Assembly (NCBI GenBank): GCA_041687095.1
Contig: JAWLCQ010000003.1
Coordinates: 1 to 64,000 of the forward strand
DNA length: 64,000 nt
Source: JAWLCQ01 sp041687095
Lineage (GTDB): Bacteria > Planctomycetota > Phycisphaerae > SM23-33
Direction: 5' to 3'
The position numbers were made by a program, and so were the translations under genes. The notes beneath the pieces are model-generated. The model made no database searches, was not told where the DNA came from, and was given only the letters and a program-made list of their open reading frames with translations. Below are positions 9,249 to 17,893 of this stretch, in pieces (position 1 is the first letter of the stretch; each line of letters starts with the position of its first letter).

Positions 9249-10553
9249 ATGTCCACGAAGATCCAATCGATTCACGGCAGGCAGATTCTCGATTCGCGCG
9301 GCAACCCCACCGTCGAGGTGGACGTCGTGCTCGCCAACGGCGTGATGGGCCGCTCGGCCGTTCCGTCGGGGGCCAGCACCGGCGAGAACGAGGCCGTCGA
9401 ACTCCGCGACGGTGACAAGAAGGTCTACGGGGGCAAGGGCGTCCTCAAGGCCGTCGCCAACGTCAACACCACCATCGCCCAGCTCCTGGCGGGCAAGGAT
9501 GCGATGGACCAGCGCGACGTCGACCAGGCCATGCTCGACGCCGACGGGACCCCCAACAAGGCGACCCTGGGCGCCAACGCCGTCCTGGGCGTCTCCCTCG
9601 CCGTCGCCCGCGCCGCCGCCAACGCCAAGGGCCTGCCCCTGTACCGCTACATCGGCGGGGACGACGCCACCATGCTCCCCGTGCCCATGATGAACATCCT
9701 CAACGGCGGCAAGCACGCCGACGGGACCGTCGACTTCCAGGAGTTCATGGTCCAGCCCTGGGGCGCCAAGAGCTTCTCCGAGGGGCTCCGCATGGGCACC
9801 GAGGTCTTCCACGCCCTCAAGAAGGTTCTCAAGAGCAAGGGCTACAACACCGCCGTCGGCGACGAGGGCGGGTACGCCCCCAGCCTCAAGAGCAACGACG
9901 AGGCCCCCGAGCTGATCGTCCAGGCCATCAAGGACGCGGGCTACGTGCCCGGCAAGGACATGTGGCTGGCCCTGGACCCCGCCGCCAGCGAACTCGCCAA
10001 CGAGGCCAAGGAGCTCGGCAAGGAAGGCTACTGCTTCTTCAAGTCCGACCCCTCCCGCATCGTCTCCAGCGACGAGATGATCGACATCTGGACGAAGTGG
10101 TGCGACAAGTACCCCATCCGCTCGATCGAGGACGGGCTCGCCGAGGACGACTGGGCCGGCTGGGCCAAGCTCCGCGCCCGCCTGGGCGACCGCGTGCAGC
10201 TCGTCGGGGACGACCTGTTCGTCACCAACGTCAAGTTCCTGCAGCGCGGGATCCAGGAGAACGTCGCCAACTCCATCCTCATCAAGGTCAACCAGATCGG
10301 CTCGCTCACCGAGACGCTCGACTCGATCGACCTGGCGATGCGGAATGGCTGGACCGCGGTCGTCTCCCACCGCAGCGGGGAGACCGAGGACACCACGATC
10401 GCCGACCTGACGGTCGCGCGGAACACCGGGCAGATCAAGACGGGTTCGGCCTCGCGGACGGACCGGGTCTGCAAGTATAATCAGCTTCTCCGCATCGAAG
10501 AGGAACTGGGCAGCAAGGCGAGGTATGGCGCTTCGACCTGGAACAAGGGCTGA
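9249..10553 (+). CDS. eno: Enolase (phosphopyruvate hydratase)
   Basis: It converts 2-phosphoglycerate to phosphoenolpyruvate in glycolysis and gluconeogenesis, as a cytoplasmic magnesium enzyme. The 434 residues are of family length. Visible signatures include SGASTGENEAVELRDGD, the catalytic acid in VGDEGGYAP (Glu206), IEDGLAEDDW and GDDLFVTN metal-site segments, and ILIKVNQIGSLTET with the catalytic Lys. SHRSGETEDT lies near the C-terminus. The start follows GGAAGAGAGGC. Its end overlaps the next gene by 29 bases, which suggests translational coupling. Confidence 0.98.
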   Translation: MSTKIQSIHGRQILDSRGNPTVEVDVVLANGVMGRSAVPSGASTGENEAVELRDGDKKVYGGKGVLKAVANVNTTIAQLLAGKDAMDQRDVDQAMLDADGTPNKATLGANAVLGVSLAVARAAANAKGLPLYRYIGGDDATMLPVPMMNILNGGKHADGTVDFQEFMVQPWGAKSFSEGLRMGTEVFHALKKVLKSKGYNTAVGDEGGYAPSLKSNDEAPELIVQAIKDAGYVPGKDMWLALDPAASELANEAKELGKEGYCFFKSDPSRIVSSDEMIDIWTKWCDKYPIRSIEDGLAEDDWAGWAKLRARLGDRVQLVGDDLFVTNVKFLQRGIQENVANSILIKVNQIGSLTETLDSIDLAMRNGWTAVVSHRSGETEDTTIADLTVARNTGQIKTGSASRTDRVCKYNQLLRIEEELGSKARYGASTWNKG

Positions 10554-11076
10554 GGACGATCCCCACGCCCCCCGCGTCCCGCCGTGGATGGCGGCCGCGG
10601 GGCGGATGGTGGGCTTCATCCTGCTGAGCGGGGCCGCCGTGGCGGCCTTCGCGGCGGTGGTGCTCGTGCCGGAATATGCCGAACTGCTCCATGCTCGCCA
10701 GGGCCTCTCCGCCCAGGCCGGCCGCACCGACGAGATGGAGCGGCAGATCCGCGCCAATGAGCGGTACATCCAGGGCATCCTGAGCGACCCGGTGCTGAAC
10801 AAGCGGCTGGCGATGTTCCAGGGCGACCTCTGGCCGGGCAACTCGAGCGTGGCCCTCTGCCCCGCCGAGGCGACCGACACCCCGCCGCTGGTGCCCCGCG
10901 TCGCCCCCGCCGCTCCGCCCGAGCCCCCGCCCGCGTGGGTGCTGCAGGCGGCCGAGCGGCTGCAACGGCCCCGCGTGGCCCGCGGCCTGCTGCTGCTGTC
11001 GCTGATGTCACTGGGGACGGCGACGTTCCTCTTCGCCCCGCCCCACCGCTACCGGCGGGCGAAGAAGGCCGCATAG
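10525..11076 (+). CDS. FtsB/DivIC-like septum-initiator membrane protein (tentative)
   Basis: The 183-residue product has an N-terminal membrane span at about residues 28-48. A short charged helical segment follows (RQGLSAQAGRTDEMERQIRANERYIQ), then a Pro-rich linker and a second span at about 152-171. A single span followed by a short coiled coil, encoded directly after eno, is the classic FtsB/DivIC position and architecture. The second C-terminal span is not typical, so this may be a divergent planctomycete relative or an unrelated coiled-coil protein. The start ATG overlaps eno and is preceded by AAGGCGAGGT. A hairpin follows at 11117-11153. Confidence 0.55.
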   Translation: MALRPGTRAEDDPHAPRVPPWMAAAGRMVGFILLSGAAVAAFAAVVLVPEYAELLHARQGLSAQAGRTDEMERQIRANERYIQGILSDPVLNKRLAMFQGDLWPGNSSVALCPAEATDTPPLVPRVAPAAPPEPPPAWVLQAAERLQRPRVARGLLLLSLMSLGTATFLFAPPHRYRRAKKAA

Positions 11077-11116
11077 CCCCAGGCGCAGTACAACCCGAGC
11101 AACGATAGCGACGATC

Positions 11117-11153
11117 CGAGGCCCGCGGCGAGCCCCCGCTCCCGCGGGCCTCG
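11117..11153 (+). terminator. 12-bp stem downstream of the eno operon
   Basis: CGAGGCCCGCGG (11117-11128) and CCGCGGGCCTCG (11142-11153) form a perfect stem with a 13-base loop, 40 bases after the FtsB-like stop. There is no U tract. Confidence 0.5.
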
Positions 11154-11210
11154 TGCTGCGCGGAATAGACGGGAGACGGCGGAGGTGGTATCCTGATACA
11201 GGGTGAATGC

Positions 11211-11405
11211 ATGATCGAGAAGGTCGTAAAACGAACGACGTTCGAGGAGCAGGATCGCCAGGACAAGGAGTTCTGGCGGAGCCTGACCCCCGCGCAACGG
11301 GTGAGCATCCTGACCGAAATGGTCATGGAGTACTATGGACTCAGCGATGAAACTCGCCTCCGATTTCAAGGACCTCCTGAGGTCCTTCGACGCCGAATGC
11401 GTTGA
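11211..11405 (+). CDS. Small protein encoded upstream of and overlapping a nucleotidyltransferase
   Basis: The 64-residue, charged product (MIEKVVKRTTFEEQDRQDKE...) has no recognised domain. It is followed by the nucleotidyltransferase gene with a 71-base overlap in another frame, so the two are likely translationally coupled. Small proteins of this kind commonly precede AbiEii/DUF6036-like nucleotidyltransferases. A toxin-antitoxin or regulatory relationship is an inference. The ribosome binding site is weak (AGGGTGAATGC). Confidence 0.55.
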   Translation: MIEKVVKRTTFEEQDRQDKEFWRSLTPAQRVSILTEMVMEYYGLSDETRLRFQGPPEVLRRRMR

Positions 11406-11790
11406 GTACGCGATCGTGGGAGGGTATGCGGTCGCCTACCACGGTTATGCGCGTTTCACGAAGGATCTGGACATCCTCGTGGTGCCCACCGAGGAAAACG
11501 CGAAGCGAGTTCTCAAGGCGTTGGAAAGCTTCGGATTCGGCGGGGTGGGTTTGCGGATCGAAGACTTCTCCCAGCCCGACCAGATCGTGCAGTTGGGTCG
11601 CCCTCCCCTTCGCATCGACCTCATCACCTCGCTGACCGGGGTGGACGCCGCGGAGGTGGTCGCTCACCGCGTCCGTGACCCCTCGGAGGACCTCGACCTG
11701 TGGTTCATCAACAAGGCGGACCTGGTCCGGAACAAGTCTGCGTCGCGTCGCCCGCAGGACCTGGCAGACCTTGAGCACCTGCGGGAGTAG
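11335..11790 (+). CDS. AbiEii/DUF6036-type nucleotidyltransferase fold protein
   Basis: The 151-residue product shows the minimal nucleotidyltransferase core: YAIVGGYAVAYHG for phosphate binding, then TKDLDILV with the D-x-D metal pair, and a later RIDLITSLTG segment with a third Asp. Families with this core include toxins that modify tRNA 3' ends and enzymes of unknown role. The start at 11335 follows GGAG within the upstream gene. It is much shorter than full AbiEii and matches the stand-alone DUF6036-like size. Confidence 0.75.
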   Translation: MDSAMKLASDFKDLLRSFDAECVEYAIVGGYAVAYHGYARFTKDLDILVVPTEENAKRVLKALESFGFGGVGLRIEDFSQPDQIVQLGRPPLRIDLITSLTGVDAAEVVAHRVRDPSEDLDLWFINKADLVRNKSASRRPQDLADLEHLRE

Positions 11791-11801
11791 AGGCAAGAAA
11801 C

Positions 11802-12032
11802 GTGGCGGAACTGCTCATCCATGCTCTGGATCCCCTGGTGATCCGCCGCCTGCAGGCACAGGCGGCGCACGAGGGACGAACGCTCGAAGAGCATGCGCGG
11901 GCGATCCTCGAAAGAGCTGCCGGAGCAGACATCCAAGCTGCCCGCGAGGCAGCGGATCGCATCCGCCGCAGCTTCGGTGGGCGCAGGTTTGACGACAGCG
12001 CCAAGCTCATCCGGGCGGACCGCGAGCGCTGA
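11802..12032 (+). CDS. FitA-type ribbon-helix-helix antitoxin, orphan
   Basis: The 76-residue product begins AELLIHALDPLVIRRLQAQA, followed by HEGRTLEEHARAILERAA. This is the ribbon-helix-helix pattern of FitA-like antitoxins, which bind DNA as dimers and neutralise PIN-domain toxins. The GTG start lies 11 bases after the nucleotidyltransferase stop. No PIN-domain gene follows; the next 180 bases hold a 33-bp palindrome and the sigma factor 3' end. It may be a remnant, or it may work with the nucleotidyltransferase instead. Confidence 0.7.
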   Translation: MAELLIHALDPLVIRRLQAQAAHEGRTLEEHARAILERAAGADIQAAREAADRIRRSFGGRRFDDSAKLIRADRER

Positions 12033-12070
12033 TACGCGTCCCCGGCAAGTCGCAGGCAGCATCAGTTGGA

Positions 12071-12103
12071 CGTGGTTGCTTCGCTTCGCTCCGCAAACCA
12101 CGG
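12071..12103 (-). repeat. 33-bp dispersed palindrome, copy 1
   Basis: In minus orientation it reads CCGTGGTTTGCGG-AGCGAAGCG-AAGCAACCACG. The outer arms CGTGGTT and AACCACG pair perfectly. Three further copies are in the window. Confidence 0.8.
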
Positions 12104-12211
12104 CGGCCATCCGAACCTCCCCGCCGACCCCGCGTCGGTGGAAGGCGGCTACCGACTACTCGCCCTCCCCCACCATGAACCCCCATTCGCGGTGAACCGG
12201 GCCCGGATCGC

Positions 12212-13885
12212 CTACATCAGGCTCTCTGCCTCCCGCGGTTTCATGACGATGCGGAGCTTCTTCAGGGCTCGCAGTTCGATCTGGCGGACGCGCTCCTTGG
12301 ACAGGCCCAGCCTCTCCCCCAACTGGTGGAGCGTCTTGGCCCCGGCGGGGTCGTCGAGGCCGTAATGTTCGATCAGCACCGACCGCTCCAGGGGCGTGAG
12401 GCGGGAGAGGAGCACGTCGATGGACTCGCGGAGTTCGGGCAGGTTCAGCTCGTCGGGGTCGTAGATGCGGAGGGAGGCAGCGACGTCGAGGACCTCATCG
12501 TGCCCGGTGGCGAAGCGGTCCTGCTGCGACCGCTCCCGCGGGACCGTGCGGGCGAAGTTCCGCATGATCGCCCACGACGCGTACGTGCTGAAGCGGTAGC
12601 CCCGGGCGTAGTCGAACTTCTCCACCGCCCGCATGAGCGACATGTTCCCGTCGCTGATGAGTTCGAAGAGCGTCATCGGCCCGCCCAGGTGCTTCTTGGC
12701 GATGGAGACCACGAGGCGGAGGTTGGCACGGATGATGCGGTTCTTGACGAGGTTGCCCTCCAGCAGGAGCGACTCGACGAGTTCCAAAGCCTTCATCCGA
12801 GGCTGCCGCGGGTCGATGCGCTTGCGGAGGCGGTCGGCCTTGTATTTGAGGTAGTTGTAGCGGCGGAACAGGTCGCGCTCGGTCTCCGCCTCCAGCAGGG
12901 GCACCTCGTAGAGCGACTGCAGGTAGGCGGGCAGATCCTCGGGCGAGTGAGCCCTGTGGGGCTCGTCGCAGGGGTCGGTGGAGGGGTTCGCCCCGGAGAG
13001 GACGAGTTCGTCAGCGTTGGGGAGGTCGAACTGCGGGTTGTAGACGTAGCCGATCTTCCGCTGCAGAAGCTGCAGGGCCCGCATCTCGTTGACGATGCGG
13101 TACACGCTCCCCCGCGACCGCCGGAACTGCCGCGCGAGCTTCGGGGCGCTCGTGCCCCGCAGGAACGCCTGGTAGATGAGGGTCCTGTCGTCGTCGGCGA
13201 GGGGGGCGGTGTGGTCGGGGAAGACGGCCGCCTCCGGATGCTCCGCGTCGTGGCGCCGGATGGTATAGCGGATGGTTTCGCCCGCCCGCCCCGTCCGCCG
13301 CGAGAGGCGGCGGAGGATCTCGCTCAACGTCCCCCCCGCCGCCGCCAGCCGCCGCGCGCGGCGGAGGAGGTCGGCCCGCTCCTCGTCCGTCATGTGCGAG
13401 AACTGCGACGAACGCCGCACCTGCCTGGAGCGACCCGACACGAACCGGGCGACGGAACTCTCCAGAAACGCGATCCGCCCCTTGCCGTCCGGAAACACCA
13501 GCCGCCGCCCCGCCAGCCCCTGCGCCCGCCACCGCTGCACCGTCTTGCCGGAGATGCCGAACCGCTTCGCGAGGGCGGGGACGTCGTACACGGGCTCGGC
13601 GTAATCGGTGGTGCGAAGGTCAAAGCTGTCGCTCACGTCCAGGATCAGCGTCAGCAGGTCGCCCCGGAGCGGCTTGCCCTGCAAGGCCTCCCCGGGCAGG
13701 TTCGACCCCTGAGGCCGATACCCCGTGAGCCGGAAGACCACGAACTCGTAGGGGTACTCCTGTGCGGCGTCGATGACCTGCAGCAGCGCCTCGGCGGCGT
13801 CGACGTACCCCTTACGGTACCGCACCAGCCCGGCCGTCAGCTCCGAGGCCAACTCGCCCATCGGCTTGTTCAGGTACTTGCGCAT
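12212..13885 (-). CDS. RNA polymerase sigma-70 family factor with long N-terminal extension
   Basis: The protein directs RNA polymerase to promoters. The C-terminal half of the 557-residue product has sigma region 2 (NLRLVVSIAKKHLGGPM ... FDYARGYRFSTYASWAI) and a region 4 HTH (TLHQLGERLGLSKERVRQIE). The first 280 residues are unlike primary sigma region 1.1. They include a predicted HTH (VPALAKRFGISGKTVQRWRA, about residues 105-125) and a second (APKLARQFRRSRGSVYRIV, about 240-260). The start ATG follows AGGGTG; upstream in-frame codons lack a site. Such extended sigma factors occur in planctomycetes. Whether this is the vegetative or an alternative factor is uncertain. Confidence 0.85.
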   Translation of the reverse strand: MRKYLNKPMGELASELTAGLVRYRKGYVDAAEALLQVIDAAQEYPYEFVVFRLTGYRPQGSNLPGEALQGKPLRGDLLTLILDVSDSFDLRTTDYAEPVYDVPALAKRFGISGKTVQRWRAQGLAGRRLVFPDGKGRIAFLESSVARFVSGRSRQVRRSSQFSHMTDEERADLLRRARRLAAAGGTLSEILRRLSRRTGRAGETIRYTIRRHDAEHPEAAVFPDHTAPLADDDRTLIYQAFLRGTSAPKLARQFRRSRGSVYRIVNEMRALQLLQRKIGYVYNPQFDLPNADELVLSGANPSTDPCDEPHRAHSPEDLPAYLQSLYEVPLLEAETERDLFRRYNYLKYKADRLRKRIDPRQPRMKALELVESLLLEGNLVKNRIIRANLRLVVSIAKKHLGGPMTLFELISDGNMSLMRAVEKFDYARGYRFSTYASWAIMRNFARTVPRERSQQDRFATGHDEVLDVAASLRIYDPDELNLPELRESIDVLLSRLTPLERSVLIEHYGLDDPAGAKTLHQLGERLGLSKERVRQIELRALKKLRIVMKPREAESLM

Positions 13886-14067
13886 CACCCTGCTTTCGCC
13901 GCGACGTTGGGCGCGGCCCATCCCACCGCACCGCGAGCCCACAGTTCATCTCTAGTATGCGTCCCGCCGCGCACCCAAACAAGACCGTCTCGCCGCCCGC
14001 ATTTTCCCCGCCCCACCGGGGGCCCCGCGTTCGCGGCCATCGTTCCGCCCGCCCCTCCGCGCAGACA

Positions 14068-14098
14068 GGAGCCCGCGAGAGAGGCTCTCGCGGGCTCC
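14068..14098 (-). terminator. 14-bp hairpin after the coiled-coil lipoprotein gene
   Basis: GGAGCCCGCGAGAG and its exact complement are separated by a 3-base loop, 30 bases beyond the gene's stop on the minus strand. No U run follows. Confidence 0.6.
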
Positions 14099-14127
14099 GG
14101 AGGTCTGCATTCAAGTATGGGGCGGAC

Positions 14128-15723
14128 TTACCGCTGGAGTTGCCTCTGCCACCAGATCAGCGAGGATACGAAGGGCGACTCCGTCTTGCCCTCCAGGGCC
14201 GTCGCGAGCAGGTCGCGGGCCTTGTCCAGGCTGGCCGTGTCGCTGGAGTCCACGCGGTAGAGCCCGATGTACGCCGTCGCCAACTGCCCCTGGTACGCCC
14301 AGGCGAGGTTCTCATTCTCGTCCTGCACGGCCGGGAGGGCCTTCTCCCCGTAGAGGCGGACGGCGTGGGAGTACTGTTCCTTGGCCCGGGTACGGGTCGC
14401 CTCGGGACTGGCGAGGAAGGCCGAGGGCAGTTCGCTCACCAGGGCCAGGGCGCCCTGGGCGGGCACGCCGGCCCACATCTGCTCGATGTTGTCCTGGAAC
14501 TGGGTCAGCCGCTCGTGGAACCGCAGCCGGTCGGCACACATCGCCCCGTACTGCATGTGCACGTCCGCCATCCCGGCCGACAGATCGGCCGCGTTGGAAA
14601 GGCCCATGGCCTTCCCGGCCGCCTCGCCGGCGGCGGTGAGTTCCTTGTCCGCCTGCTGATACCCTTCGCTCGCCTTGCCGCACAGGACCTTCATCGCCCG
14701 GAGGCGTTCGGTGATCTGGGCGGTGGACTCGGCGACGGCGGTGGCGACCTGATCCCGCTGGGTCGCCGCTTCGGAGGAGGTGCTGCCCTGGGCCTGGAGC
14801 ACCTGGGCGAGGGCGGCCTCGATGGCCTGGTCGCGGTTGCGGTCCATGGTCAGCAGGGCCAGTTCATCGCTGAGGGTCTGGACCTCGTTCTCCAGCTTGG
14901 CGACCTCGGAGGCGGCGGCGTTGGCGGCGTCGAGCTTGGCGAGGGCCTGGTTGAGGACCTTCATCGGCTCGGCGGTCCCGTCGGCCTGCGCCTCGATCTG
15001 CAGATCGCGGGCGTCGTTGAGGCTCTGGGCCATCTGGGTGGTCAGGGTGGCGATGCGGTCGTTGCGGGTGGCGATCTCGCGGTCGAGTTCGCCGATGCGG
15101 GTGGACTTCTGGGCGGCCTGGTCGCGGACGGAGTCGCGGGCGCCCTGCAGGTCGGTGACCTCGGCGGTGGCGACGCGGTCGTAGTACTTCCCAAGGTCCG
15201 CCTGGGTGCGGATGTCGGCGGCGCGGAGGGCGATGGCGAGCATCTCGTTCTCGACGCGGTCGGTGTCGCGGGCGGCGTTGGCGGAGTAGTAGTCGGCCTT
15301 CAGCGCCCGGGTGCGGGCGAGCTGGCCATAGGCGGCCGCGAGGTCGAAGTCGCGGTCGGCGGGGGCGTCAGGGGCGGGGGTGTACGCGGAGATGGCGTCC
15401 TGGAGGAGCGTCTCGGCCGCCTGGAGGGCGGGGAGGACGTTGGGGTTGAGCGGCTCACTGGCCTTGCGGACGCGGAGAGTGGCGGTCTCCTCGACCGCGG
15501 TTCCGCCCGTCGCCTGCGGGAGGATCTTTTCCCCGTGCTCAATGACGGGGGATCGCATAAGGGCGACGGCGGTTTCGCAGGCCAGGCGGGCCTTGTCCGT
15601 CGCATCGCGCAGGTCGGTGGCGGCCTGGCGGGCGGCGGCGTCCCGGCACCCGGGGGCGAGAAGGAGGATCGAAGCGGCGAGGATGACGGCCCCCGCCTTC
15701 CAGATCTTGGTGGTGTACTGCAC
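14128..15723 (-). CDS. Coiled-coil lipoprotein, function unknown
   Basis: The 531-residue product starts at GTG (after GGCAGGAGAACCACC). It has a signal peptide MQYTTKIWKAGAVILAAS... ending in a lipobox-like LLLAPGC (Cys near residue 26). The middle (about 200-320) is strongly heptad-like: repeated A/L/T positions with charged residues, including RIGELDREIATRNDRIATL. The C-terminal third looks TPR-like (AKEQYSHAVRLYGEKALPAV ... LATAYIGLYRVD). A periplasmic scaffold or envelope role is an inference. It is monocistronic as far as can be seen, with a hairpin after its end. Confidence 0.6.
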   Translation of the reverse strand: MQYTTKIWKAGAVILAASILLLAPGCRDAAARQAATDLRDATDKARLACETAVALMRSPVIEHGEKILPQATGGTAVEETATLRVRKASEPLNPNVLPALQAAETLLQDAISAYTPAPDAPADRDFDLAAAYGQLARTRALKADYYSANAARDTDRVENEMLAIALRAADIRTQADLGKYYDRVATAEVTDLQGARDSVRDQAAQKSTRIGELDREIATRNDRIATLTTQMAQSLNDARDLQIEAQADGTAEPMKVLNQALAKLDAANAAASEVAKLENEVQTLSDELALLTMDRNRDQAIEAALAQVLQAQGSTSSEAATQRDQVATAVAESTAQITERLRAMKVLCGKASEGYQQADKELTAAGEAAGKAMGLSNAADLSAGMADVHMQYGAMCADRLRFHERLTQFQDNIEQMWAGVPAQGALALVSELPSAFLASPEATRTRAKEQYSHAVRLYGEKALPAVQDENENLAWAYQGQLATAYIGLYRVDSSDTASLDKARDLLATALEGKTESPFVSSLIWWQRQLQR

Positions 15724-15857
15724 GGTGGTTCTCCTGCCAGTCAAGGGGGCTAGGCCCACGGCGGACCCGCCGCCGTCGCTCGCTGCGGACAGTCCGATCT
15801 CGCCCGGGAGGTCTCCCGGCGGACCTCTGCGACTTTTACCATGTCCGCAAGGTATAT

Positions 15858-16508
15858 TCAAGGGTGCCGATGCTCGGAAATCGCGGCCGACGCGCCCTGC
15901 AGATCGCCTGCGAGGCCCTCGGCGGCGGCGAGCAGCTCCAGGTATCCGCCCCGACCCCGCCGCTCGGGCCGCGACAGCAGTAGCGTCCCACGCAGGACCT
16001 GCGCGCTGACGGCCGAGTCGGCCAGGGGGCTCAGCAGCCGGGCCAGCCGCTCCGCAAAGACCGCGCTGCCGCGGTGCGTCCAGGGGGGCACGCGGCCGTC
16101 GGGGAGGCGGAGGGTCAGCGGGGCATGCTCCGCGTCACCATCGTTCCACAGCAGGCACTCGGGCAGCGGGCGGTCCGTTTCCAGCACCAGCACGCTGCAG
16201 TGTCGCGTCTGCCGCCGGGGCCCGTGCCCCAGCTCGTAACGAAAGTCGAACGCCCGCACGGGCCACCCGCCCACGCGCCCGTGCGCGACGTTGTCCGCGC
16301 GGGGGCTGTGACCGGTGCGAATGGCCTCGAACCGCGCGTACCGCCGAGGGATGTCGAACGGGTCCGGGGCGCTGAAGTGCAGGTTGCGCTCACACGCCTC
16401 CTGCTCCAGCCGCCCCGACCGGCGGTGCTGGCGCAAGGCCATGGCGGCGATGGAAACCACCGTCGCCGCCAGGACCGCCACCAGGAAAAACGTCACCGCC
16501 GCCTGCAC
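15858..16508 (-). CDS. Single-span membrane protein, function unknown
   Basis: The 216-residue product has one N-terminal membrane span (residues 3-24) and a soluble domain with RVGGWPVRAFDFRYELGHG. That pattern recalls DUF3137-like proteins, but I cannot assign the family. The GTG start follows GAGGAGG and lies 12 bases after the cytochrome-like gene, so the two form an operon. A supporting role to that protein is a guess from position. Confidence 0.55.
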   Translation of the reverse strand: MQAAVTFFLVAVLAATVVSIAAMALRQHRRSGRLEQEACERNLHFSAPDPFDIPRRYARFEAIRTGHSPRADNVAHGRVGGWPVRAFDFRYELGHGPRRQTRHCSVLVLETDRPLPECLLWNDGDAEHAPLTLRLPDGRVPPWTHRGSAVFAERLARLLSPLADSAVSAQVLRGTLLLSRPERRGRGGYLELLAAAEGLAGDLQGASAAISEHRHP

Positions 16509-16520
16509 TCCGCCTCCTCG

Positions 16521-17780
16521 TCAGAAGGGCGTGTCGCCCCCGGACGCCCCGCCCTCGGGCGCTCCGTCCTGCTCTCGCGGGGCCTTCTCGTCCTCGTCCT
16601 CATCGATGTCCGGGAACCGCCGGCCGCCGTGCGAGAGCTTGAAGCCCGCCGGGGCCTTCCACGTCACCCCGTAGTTGGGGTGCAGCGGGCCCTTGAGGCC
16701 CTTGATCCAGTCCAGCATCTGCACGTAGGAGCGGTCCTCGCGATCCTTCAGGGCGGGCTTGATGTCCCCGGGATGCTTGTACCGCGCGATCTGCGAGGGC
16801 AGCATGTAGTGCAGCAGGAGCGACTCGGCAGGGTTGTTGCGATCGACCAGCCGGCTGCTGCCCGCGTGCACCCCGTCGAGGATGTAGAAGTTCGTATAGG
16901 CCGTCTTCTCGTTGCCCTTGCCGATGTCGTAGATCTTCCAGCCGCCCCGCGGCTCGGGGCCGCCGTGGCACTGCACGGACCCACAGAAGTTCCGCACGAG
17001 GGGGTAGACGTTGCGGCTGAAGTCCTTCATGAAGGCCGGGTCGCTCTTGACCACGATCCGCGAGGTGACGTCCTTGTCCTCGGGGAACTTCTCCAGCATG
17101 TACAGGGCCTTGTTGAGGTCCGGGAGCTTGCGGAACGCGTCGACCGCGCCCTTCCGCTGGAACTCCTCGCGACCGGCCATGCGGGAGATGAAGTCATCCA
17201 CCAGGCCGTCCTTGAGGTCCACGCGGACGCTCTTCTCGCCCTGGCGGAGTTCCGCGACGCGGATGCGGTTGATGTCCTCATCGCTCAGCAGGGGGAGCTT
17301 GTCGGTGGGCGGGCGGATGATGGCCCCCCCGCCGTTGCCGTCCGCCTCGGTCGGCCCGCCGTCGGTGGTGGGCTTCTGCATGGCACGGACCTGGTCGAGG
17401 AGGATCTTCGCCTGCTCGGAGTCCGCCTTGAGTTCCAGGGCGGCGAGGAGGTGCTTCTCGGCGAGGTCGAGGCGGTTGACCGTGCCCCCCATCGCCCAGG
17501 CGGCGAGGTCGATGTGGTCCTGGAAGTTGTTGGTGTCGATCTTGGCGAGGCGCTCGGCGTACTCGTCCTCGACGGTGACCACGTCCTCCACGGACAGGAC
17601 GTCGGAGGCGGGATAGGTGACCGTGCCGAACTCCGTCCGGACGCGGTACTCCTCTCCGACCTTGGTGACCTCTCCCTTGACCTCCCCGCCGTTCTTGAGC
17701 TTGAGGACCTGCGTCTTGGCGAGCGCAGCGGTCGTGAGCGACAGCATCAGAACACACGCAGCGAGTGTCGTCTTCCACAT
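16521..17780 (-). CDS. Secreted cytochrome c-like protein with a CX4CH motif
   Basis: The 419-residue product has a clear signal peptide (MWKTTLAACVLMLSLTTAAL). A small beta-rich segment (KNGGEVKGEVTKVGEEYRVRTEFG) and a helical part follow. The C-terminal domain contains RNFCGSVQCHGGPEPRG. The C-x4-C-H spacing is non-standard, but is seen in planctomycete cytochrome-like proteins whose families are annotated as c-type hemes. Actual heme attachment is unproven; a zinc or structural site is possible. The start ATG follows AAAGGATCTCGCC; longer in-frame starts lie inside tRNA-Cys and are rejected. The membrane protein downstream is probably co-transcribed. Confidence 0.65.
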   Translation of the reverse strand: MWKTTLAACVLMLSLTTAALAKTQVLKLKNGGEVKGEVTKVGEEYRVRTEFGTVTYPASDVLSVEDVVTVEDEYAERLAKIDTNNFQDHIDLAAWAMGGTVNRLDLAEKHLLAALELKADSEQAKILLDQVRAMQKPTTDGGPTEADGNGGGAIIRPPTDKLPLLSDEDINRIRVAELRQGEKSVRVDLKDGLVDDFISRMAGREEFQRKGAVDAFRKLPDLNKALYMLEKFPEDKDVTSRIVVKSDPAFMKDFSRNVYPLVRNFCGSVQCHGGPEPRGGWKIYDIGKGNEKTAYTNFYILDGVHAGSSRLVDRNNPAESLLLHYMLPSQIARYKHPGDIKPALKDREDRSYVQMLDWIKGLKGPLHPNYGVTWKAPAGFKLSHGGRRFPDIDEDEDEKAPREQDGAPEGGASGGDTPF

Positions 17781-17893
17781 GGCGAGATCCTTTCCAGGGG
17801 CTTCGCGTCCGCCCATCCGTGTCAGACACCTTCCCCACCGGGAGGTTGGCCCCGCCCGGGGCAGTGGCGCCAAGCGGGGGAAGGAGTGCGAAG

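Noticed and set aside
12033..12211. PIN-domain toxin partner for the FitA-like antitoxin
   Set aside because: None of the frames here shows PIN acidic residues; the stretch holds a palindrome and the sigma gene end.
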